Assembly (NCBI GenBank): GCA_021789595.1
Contig: JAJYJJ010000003.1
Span: 1 to 64,000 of the forward strand
DNA: 64,000 nt
Source: Nitrospirota bacterium
GTDB lineage: Bacteria > Nitrospirota > Thermodesulfovibrionia > UBA6902 > JAJYJJ01
Direction of reading: 5' to 3'
In this document: piece by piece, positions 58,620-64,000 of the stretch
How the letters are laid out: each line of letters starts with the position of its first letter
How positions within the stretch are numbered: the first letter of the stretch is position 1
The notes under the pieces: generated by a model
The model's input: the letters and a program-made list of their open reading frames with translations, nothing else
What the model was told of the DNA's origin: nothing
Database searches by the model: none
Translations under genes and position numbers: made by a program

Positions 58620-58890
58620 GAAAATATTGTAACTATTTATATTAAATCGGGGTTAAGCTTAAAGGGTGTTTTTGATTAAACCAGCTTAAGAAGTGGCCGT
58701 TCTGACGGGCTTTTTCAGTGAGTTTGGATTTTTTCATCCACTATTTCCTTATTTCTGGTGCATAGAAATCAGAATGAGCGAGGGTTTACTTTTTCAGACT
58801 GGTACTTAAAAATAAGCGTGCTACACCGTCTGCAAGGAGCAGCCTCAGTTTCTCAGGGACCTGTAGTTTAAGCTACGAAGGTTGGGAAAA
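58620..58890. other. Gene-free stretch between the accessory island and the TonB-family gene
   Basis: No open frame with protein-like content, hairpin terminator or recognisable RNA was found in these ~270 bases. It marks the edge of the AT-rich island. A short GACGGGCTTTTTC tract near 58715 could be part of a weak terminator for the minus-strand genes to the right, but the pairing is unconvincing. Confidence 0.4.
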
Positions 58891-59715
58891 CTATCTTATA
58901 TAAGTTCCGCTTATGGAATATATAAAGTGACCTGTAATAGAGATGCTGTCCTTTTTCCAGTCTTCTGGCAGCGGCCAGAAGGGTGCGGCATCCTTCAATG
59001 CCCTCATTGCAGCATTATCAAGGTCCTCCCTTCCAGATGTCCTTACGAGCTCAATGCCTCCCAGACGGCCGTTTTTTAGTATGGTAAATTTTATATAAAG
59101 GTCTCCCTGAACCCCGTGACTTGCTGCGTCAGTTGGATACTGCCATATCCCCTCTATCCTTTCTTTCAACTGTCTCATGTAGCCGAGATACATGAACTCC
59201 TTTGTATCAAAGGTAAGGCTGTTGTCCTTTGGCGGCTCTTTCTTTGCGAGTTGTTCAATAGTCTCTTTATCAAAGAGTTCTGAAAAAAGACCCTTGCCCT
59301 TGTGTCCTATGAGGCCTTGTCGTGGAACTGCCCCCGCGGCTCCAGGGATGCCTTTCCCTGACTGACCTACTGAACCTGGCAATGTCTCGGGTGTCTTCTT
59401 GGCCTCATACGGCTGTGGCAATATGCCTTTGCCCTCTGACAGCAGCCCCCCGGGGCTTTTAAAAGAAGGATGGGCAGGTATTGTTGGGGCGGCCTTTTTT
59501 AGATGAGTAATGCCTGGTCTTCTGTTAGCATGATTGTTTGTTGGGGGTATTGGCAGGACAGATGGCTGACTTGGCAAAAGGGACTGTAATGGGCCGACTA
59601 TGTTCACATCGAATGTGCCCTGCTTTACAGGCGCCTTCATGGTGATCATAAATAGCGAGGCTATAAGAATAATGTGTATGCCAATGGATGTTGCTATGGA
59701 TATAGGTAGTCTCAT
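58891..59715 (-). CDS. TonB-family protein (energy transducer C-terminal domain)
   Basis: A 274-residue protein. An N-terminal membrane anchor (ISIATSIGIHIILIASLFMI) leads to a long Pro/Gly/Ser-rich periplasmic linker. The C-terminal domain has the TonB/TolA pattern (YLGYMRQLKERIEGIWQYP, GDLYIKFTILKNGRLGGIEL, DNAAMRALKDAAPFWPLP). It should transmit proton-motive force to outer-membrane transporters or act as a TolA-like protein. exbB and exbD are not adjacent. The start overlaps by 4 bp the end of the flavoprotein gene upstream. Confidence 0.9.
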   Translation of the reverse strand: MRLPISIATSIGIHIILIASLFMITMKAPVKQGTFDVNIVGPLQSLLPSQPSVLPIPPTNNHANRRPGITHLKKAAPTIPAHPSFKSPGGLLSEGKGILPQPYEAKKTPETLPGSVGQSGKGIPGAAGAVPRQGLIGHKGKGLFSELFDKETIEQLAKKEPPKDNSLTFDTKEFMYLGYMRQLKERIEGIWQYPTDAASHGVQGDLYIKFTILKNGRLGGIELVRTSGREDLDNAAMRALKDAAPFWPLPEDWKKDSISITGHFIYSISGTYIR

Positions 59716-60812
59716 CCTGTTAAAAACCTCTTTAAAAATCCGATGTAACTGAGAAGGCTCTTTGATTTGAGGTCTTTTTCAAGCCACAGCCTCATGGATG
59801 CCGCCTGTATCTCAGGCCTCCTGTGCAGCTCAACAAGTCTCTCTGATGCCGCATCATCCTTGAGAAAATGTTTTTCCAGTCTCCTCATGAGTAGAAACCT
59901 TTTGGCATAAAGGGCCTTCCACATCTTCTCATAAAGCCCTGGTTTTGCATCTGCGATAGCCATTGCAGCCATCTCCCCGCTTTTCATGGAATAGTATATG
60001 CCTTCATAACTCAGCGGCATAACAGTCCCTGCTGCATCGCCGACGAAGAGGATCCTGTTAGCTGCCCATATTCCACGGGGACCCATTGGAATCCTGTAGG
60101 CTCTTGCAGTGCCATTTGTAGCAACGCTGCGGCGCATTTTGAACCTCTCAAGCATTGGCAGAGGATTTCCTTTTAAACAGCCTGTGCCAATGCTTGCATG
60201 GCCTTTTTTGGGAAAGACCCAGGAATAAAACGCCGGGGCATGCTCTGAGCCAAACCAGAATTCGCAGGCATCTCCATCAATGCCATCGACCTCCTCATGA
60301 ATAGTATTAATGCACCTTTGCGGTTTAATGCCAAGACATGATGAGATCCTTGAGTTTACACCGTCTGCGGCAATTACATAATCTGCCTTTATGGTCATTC
60401 TCTCCCTGGATACCTTCAGCATAAATGATGCCTCGTAAACACCGCTTGTTTGCCCTATGGAAAAGAATTCCCCCTCTATAATTGTTGCACCAGCATCCTT
60501 TGCCTGTGCCCTCATGGCACTGTCAAAGGACCTTCGATCAACCATTGAGAGATGACCTCCTTTAAGCGGAATCGCCACCTTTACATTAGCTGGAGAGTAG
60601 ATATGTATCTCTCTTATCTCTTTGTTTATCACAGTGGTTGGCAGGGCAAGCTCATCAAAGGCAGTTGACGGGATACCGCCTCCGCAGGGCTTTAAATTAT
60701 TAAGGTCTCTTTCAAAAAGACAGGTATCAATGCCTTTCTTTGCGAGCTCTCTTGCGGCTATTGAACCTGAAGGGCCGCCACCAACAACAAGGACTTTAAA
60801 ACGCTCCGCCAT
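59712..60812 (-). CDS. Geranylgeranyl-reductase-family FAD-dependent oxidoreductase
   Basis: A 366-residue flavoprotein with FAD motif VLVVGGGPSGSIAARELAKKG, the family motif KPCGGGIP, the ADGVNSRISSCLG and the third FAD contact ILFVGDAAGTVMPLSYEGIYYSM. The family saturates isoprenoid chains (lipids, quinones, chlorophyll side chain) or works on related substrates. A role in menaquinone side-chain or lipid reduction is plausible in a menaquinone-using sulfate reducer, but the substrate is not determined by sequence. Confidence 0.92.
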   Translation of the reverse strand: MAERFKVLVVGGGPSGSIAARELAKKGIDTCLFERDLNNLKPCGGGIPSTAFDELALPTTVINKEIREIHIYSPANVKVAIPLKGGHLSMVDRRSFDSAMRAQAKDAGATIIEGEFFSIGQTSGVYEASFMLKVSRERMTIKADYVIAADGVNSRISSCLGIKPQRCINTIHEEVDGIDGDACEFWFGSEHAPAFYSWVFPKKGHASIGTGCLKGNPLPMLERFKMRRSVATNGTARAYRIPMGPRGIWAANRILFVGDAAGTVMPLSYEGIYYSMKSGEMAAMAIADAKPGLYEKMWKALYAKRFLLMRRLEKHFLKDDAASERLVELHRRPEIQAASMRLWLEKDLKSKSLLSYIGFLKRFLTG

Positions 60813-60821
60813 CTCGACAGC

Positions 60822-61343
60822 TTAGCTTCCCTCCCTGAATCCTGAGGGGAACTGGCAGTAGATCTTTCCTCTCCGTGGTTGTGTCTTGCCCTCCTTCAGA
60901 AAAAAGGCAGCGATCTTAAAGAAGAAGTCCCCTATGCCTCCAGAGAGACTGCCATCCCTGTTTTCTCTCCAGGGCAGCCTCTTTTCTGTATTGTTTATAG
61001 CAGCAATGATATACACATTGGCTGCCTCCATCTCTGCTATATCCTCTTCGCTTGGTATTGGTATACCTTTGGAATTGCCAAACTGGGTATGGGAATGGAA
61101 ATCCCCTATTATCTGCAACTTTTCAAAGCTCGATATTATAGGCTGTATCTTCTTATGGTTTCTGTCGTGGAAACTCACGCCTTTAGGTCTTCTCCTTGCT
61201 GTCTGGAAGCTGAAGGCATGTTCCACTATAAACCTGTCCAAAAGCCTGTAGCCAAGCAGAAAGCCGAGACACTCCTTCTTATAGACCTCAGCAGAGCTGA
61301 GGAGTATATCCATGAATGCATTCTCTGAGAGATATACCTTCAC
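60822..61343 (-). CDS. JAB/MPN-domain metalloprotease-like protein
   Basis: A 173-residue protein with a JAMM-type metal site. A glutamate in ECLGFLLG is followed by GDFHSHTQFG and the aspartate of SEEDIAEME, i.e. E...HxH...D as in JAB peptidases and deubiquitinase-like proteins. The spacing includes a longer segment, GNSKGIPIPSEED, with the serine of the motif displaced. Prokaryotic members release sulfur-carrier proteins or act in unknown processing. The start lies directly beside the UspA stop. No ubiquitin-like protein gene is adjacent. Confidence 0.85.
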   Translation of the reverse strand: MKVYLSENAFMDILLSSAEVYKKECLGFLLGYRLLDRFIVEHAFSFQTARRRPKGVSFHDRNHKKIQPIISSFEKLQIIGDFHSHTQFGNSKGIPIPSEEDIAEMEAANVYIIAAINNTEKRLPWRENRDGSLSGGIGDFFFKIAAFFLKEGKTQPRRGKIYCQFPSGFREGS

Positions 61344-61799
61344 CTATTGCCTTTTCTGCTCTGTTGCCCTTACTGTAAGCACAGGGCATGGAGCCCTTTT
61401 TACGACCTTCTCTGCTGTGCTGCCAAAGATTATCCTGTCAATACCAGTCCTTCCCTGCGTTCCCATGACGATCATGTCTATCTTTTCCTCTGATGCATAC
61501 CTGAGGATTTCATCAGAGGGGATGCCCTTAATAACCATCTTCTCTACATTTTGAAGCCCTCTTGTCTCCTCTATACAGCACCTCTCCATCTCCTTCCATG
61601 CATGCTCGGTCATATCCTTGTAAAGCTCCTCTATAGGCACATGCGGCACATACCATCCTGTAACCTTTACAACATCATAGATAACATGGAGGATATAAAG
61701 CCTTGCGTTGTAAAACCTTGCAAGGTCAACAGCATAAGGCAGGGCATAATAAGAGCCCTCTGAAAAGTCCGTCGGAAATAAGATCCTTTCAATCTTCAT
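61344..61799 (-). CDS. Universal stress protein (UspA family)
   Basis: A 151-residue single-domain UspA with the ATP-binding signature GTQGRTGIDRIIFGSTAEKV (G-2x-G-9x-G-S/T) and the opening RILFPTDFSEGS. It is likely an ATP-binding stress protein. It is packed immediately between galT (no gap) and the JAB gene. Confidence 0.95.
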   Translation of the reverse strand: MKIERILFPTDFSEGSYYALPYAVDLARFYNARLYILHVIYDVVKVTGWYVPHVPIEELYKDMTEHAWKEMERCCIEETRGLQNVEKMVIKGIPSDEILRYASEEKIDMIVMGTQGRTGIDRIIFGSTAEKVVKRAPCPVLTVRATEQKRQ

Positions 61800-62819
61800 C
61801 TAAACCTCCCTTAGATATTTTGCCCCATCCTCAGGGGATGTTGGCAGGATATAAAAACCAGAGCCCCATTCAAAACCAGCGGTTCTGACAAGTCGGGGCA
61901 TGATCTCTATGTGCCAGTGAAAGTCCTCTCCAAGTGTATGCCAGTGATTCCTCCGTGGAACCCTGTTGGGCGCCGTATGCAGGACATAATTATATGGCGG
62001 ATCATTGAGAAGCTTTCTGAGCTTCAGGAGTATTGTCATAAACATCATGGCGAGGTCTTCCATCTCTTCGTCAGAGATGTCCTCAAATGCACAGCTATGC
62101 TTCTTGGGCATTATCCAGAGCTCAAAGGGAAACCTCGGTGCATACGGTGAAAATGCTATGAAACTCCTGTTTTCCATCACAACCCTCTCTGCTGTCTTCA
62201 ATTCCTCCCGCATCATATCGCAGAATATGCACCTGTCTTTATAGTTGTAATATAGCTTTGCGCCGTCAAGCTCCTCCTTCACCCTCTTGGGTATTATGGG
62301 GGTTGCCACAACTTGTGAATGCGGATGGCTGAATAGGGCGCCTGCAGAGTAGCCGTAGTTTTTAAAGACAATGACATATCTGAATCTCGGGTCCTTCTGG
62401 AGGTCAAAGATTCGTGCCTTGTAGGTGGATACCACCCTGTGCATCTGCGCTAAACCCATGTCCGCTGGAGGTTTTCCATGTTCAGGGGATTCTATTACAA
62501 TCTCATTTGCGCCAATACCATCCATGGCGTCGTACATCCCAACACCCCTTCTATTAAGTTCGCCCTCTATCTGTAATATGGGATGGAAATTTGGGATAAC
62601 CCTTGTAAACCAGTGGGGCGTATCTGGCTCTGTGCCTTTTTCCCTGATAGCTGTGATTTCATGTGGAGTGTTTTTTTCATTCCCCTCACACAGTGGGCAG
62701 GGCCCTTCATCAGGAGATGGATTTTCTTCCCCTATTGAATAAGATTCAGGACCTAAGGATTCTTCCTTTAATACTATTACCCACCGTCCAAGAAGCGGGT
62801 CTTTCCTCAGCTCGTGCAT
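61800..62819 (-). CDS. galT: Galactose-1-phosphate uridylyltransferase (GalT/HIT superfamily)
   Basis: A 339-residue GalT-type enzyme of the HIT superfamily. The first zinc-binding cysteines are in CPLCEGNE. The nucleotide-binding NYGYSAGALFSHPHSQ holds the active HPHSQ motif with the histidine attacked by UMP, and a second CIFCDMM follows. The C-terminal block HWHIEIMPR is also typical. In bacteria without a Leloir pathway this type may use other sugar phosphates (ADP-sugar type), so the substrate is uncertain. It overlaps coaX by 13 bp. Confidence 0.9.
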   Translation of the reverse strand: MHELRKDPLLGRWVIVLKEESLGPESYSIGEENPSPDEGPCPLCEGNEKNTPHEITAIREKGTEPDTPHWFTRVIPNFHPILQIEGELNRRGVGMYDAMDGIGANEIVIESPEHGKPPADMGLAQMHRVVSTYKARIFDLQKDPRFRYVIVFKNYGYSAGALFSHPHSQVVATPIIPKRVKEELDGAKLYYNYKDRCIFCDMMREELKTAERVVMENRSFIAFSPYAPRFPFELWIMPKKHSCAFEDISDEEMEDLAMMFMTILLKLRKLLNDPPYNYVLHTAPNRVPRRNHWHTLGEDFHWHIEIMPRLVRTAGFEWGSGFYILPTSPEDGAKYLREV

Positions 62820-63583
62820 GTCTTGTTCCTTTCATAAAGCATCCTGAGCCCCTCAAGTGTAAGCTCTGGCACTACCTTATACCTTCTAAGGTAATTTTTC
62901 ATAATACCAGAGAACCCGCCTGTGAGGATAACACGGACAGATGATGACCCCAACTCCCTTTTAATACCTTTTAATATCTTCTCAACAGCACCAACATGGC
63001 CAAATACAATGCCCGAGCAGAGGTTTGACCTGGTATCATCCCCTATAAACCTTTCAGGGGGATTAAGGCTAATCTCTGGAAGCCCTGCAGTCATTCTGGC
63101 CAGGGCATCTATTGACATCCCGATGCCTGGCATGATTGCCCCGCCAATATACTCGCCGTTTTCTGTGACAACGCTGAAGGTTGTTGCTGTGCCAAAATCA
63201 ACAACCACAACAGGGCCGCCATAAAGGCCATAGGCTGCCACTGCACTGGCTATCCTGTCAGGGCCGAGTCCTTCTGGTCTTGGTATGGAAAGCCTTATGT
63301 CCATATCAAGCTGATAGTTTACCACAACAGGCATCAAAGAAAAATGGCCTATGCACATGGCCTCAAAAATGGGGGTCAGAGGAGGAACAACAGAGGATAA
63401 AATGGCACTGTCTAAAGAGTGGATAGAGCTTTCCCTTAGTATGGTTTTTATGATCATGGCATACTCATCCACTGCCCTTTTTGGCTGTGAGGAGAGCCGA
63501 AAAGTACGAATAAGGGCATCGCCGTCAAAAAAACCAAGGGTAATATTTGTATTACCAATATCTATTGCAAGAAGCATTACCAC
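62807..63583 (-). CDS. coaX: Type III pantothenate kinase
   Basis: A 258-residue CoaX, first enzyme of CoA synthesis. The ASKHA-type ATP motif LLAIDIGNTNITLGFFDG, the PRPEGLGPDRIASAVAAYGLYG region and VVVDFGTATTFSVVTENGEYIGG and GAIMPGIGMS are clear. Length is normal. It lies after birA by 50 bp, a common neighbourhood in bacteria, and its product CoA is needed for acetyl-CoA synthase. Confidence 0.96.
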   Translation of the reverse strand: MVMLLAIDIGNTNITLGFFDGDALIRTFRLSSQPKRAVDEYAMIIKTILRESSIHSLDSAILSSVVPPLTPIFEAMCIGHFSLMPVVVNYQLDMDIRLSIPRPEGLGPDRIASAVAAYGLYGGPVVVVDFGTATTFSVVTENGEYIGGAIMPGIGMSIDALARMTAGLPEISLNPPERFIGDDTRSNLCSGIVFGHVGAVEKILKGIKRELGSSSVRVILTGGFSGIMKNYLRRYKVVPELTLEGLRMLYERNKTCTS

Positions 63584-63633
63584 CTAATAAACATATTAAA
63601 ATAGTATTACTGTATTTTAAAGGTTTTTCAGGC

Positions 63634-64000
63634 TCAACTTTTCAGTATCGTCACATCCCCGGCATTTAACTTCTCTATATGACCTGATTGCAGCCTGATA
63701 AGCAGCGCGCCTTCATCGTCTATGCCCTCTGCAATGCCTGATAATTCCCTTCCACCTGAAAATGCCTTTATCTTTTTTCCAATAGTAGAATCCATGAGCT
63801 TCCATTCATCAAGTATAAAAGATTTCCCCCTCTTCTGCAATATCTTATACCAGTGTTCAAGCTCTTCAAGGATGCGGCCTATAAGCACAAGCCTGTCAAA
63901 CTCCATCCCGAGGGACTCTTTTATGGATGTTGCTCTGGCAGCTACATCCTGAGGCAGCGTGGATACATCAAGGTTTACATTCAGCCCTATGCCTAAGGCG
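63634..64000 (-). CDS. birA: Biotin--[acetyl-CoA-carboxylase] ligase, C-terminal part (partial)
   Basis: The 3' third of a biotin protein ligase, continuing past the right edge. Visible are the end of the catalytic domain (ALGIGLNVNLDV, then ATSIKESLG) and the C-terminal SH3-like domain (IAEGIDDEGALLIRL). The first in-frame ATG in view at 63906 is internal. It transfers biotin to carboxylase carrier proteins. Whether an N-terminal repressor HTH is present cannot be seen. Confidence 0.93.
   Translation of the reverse strand, partial: ALGIGLNVNLDVSTLPQDVAARATSIKESLGMEFDRLVLIGRILEELEHWYKILQKRGKSFILDEWKLMDSTIGKKIKAFSGGRELSGIAEGIDDEGALLIRLQSGHIEKLNAGDVTILKS

Overview
This window reads as the chromosome of a strictly anaerobic, sulfate-reducing, probably autotrophic bacterium. 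The evidence is a complete sulfate activation and APS reduction module (adk, sat, aprBA, qmoABC, hppA), the core of the bacterial Wood-Ljungdahl pathway (cooS, acsB, a CooC-type maturation ATPase), PerR/rubrerythrin oxidative defence and a Fur/FeoB iron system. This combination, with an inositol-phosphate synthase and an archaeal-style split glutamate synthase, fits a Thermodesulfovibrio-like Nitrospirota or a Desulfobacterota relative. No rRNA gene or phylogenetic marker analysis is available to decide, so the phylum is an inference.

Layout. 1-5.3 kb (minus): acsB-cooS-nuoE-like-nuoF-like operon behind two promoter-like elements. 5.6-8.1 kb (minus): cspA, then groES-groEL behind a perfect CIRCE operator. 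8.3-14.0 kb (plus): a DsrE-like protein, then glutamate synthase in three polypeptides, the last fused to a GltD-type reductase. 14-21.9 kb: PilZ proteins, argG-dprA-hypothetical-topA, rluD and a YkgJ-type protein. 22-33.9 kb (minus): adk-sat-aprB-aprA-qmoA-qmoB-qmoC-hppA. The operon makes APS, reduces it to sulfite with quinol electrons, and deals with both by-products (AMP by Adk, PPi by the membrane pyrophosphatase). 34.3-45.3 kb: inositol lipid genes, hsp20 with a zinc-ribbon/HTH partner, thyX, mazG, a secreted nuclease, purC, rubrerythrin and perR, ksgA, and dapB-cooC-formyl-THF cycloligase. 45.3-47.6 kb: a small accessory patch (DUF4258/DUF2283 pair, XRE regulator, palindromic operator, structured leader, frameshifted lipoprotein). 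47.6-52.6 kb (plus): DUF2400, argD, fur-feoB. 52.7-58.6 kb (minus): an AT-rich accessory island with Fic, DUF2130, a frameshifted GHKL ATPase, its small partner, ORF6N and a small conserved protein with a duplicated fragment. 58.9-64 kb (minus): TonB-family protein, geranylgeranyl-reductase-type flavoprotein, JAB peptidase, UspA, galT, coaX, birA.

Repeats are prominent. Imperfect palindromes built of 6- or 7-bp units sit immediately after stop codons inside several operons (acsB/cooS, qmoB/qmoC, sat/aprB, aprA/qmoA, ino1/phosphatidyltransferase). One has been absorbed in frame into the glutamate synthase fusion protein. A different C/G-rich palindrome is inserted in frame, in the same reading phase, in both QmoB and the nuclease. 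No CRISPR array, tRNA, rRNA, integrase or intact transposon was seen.
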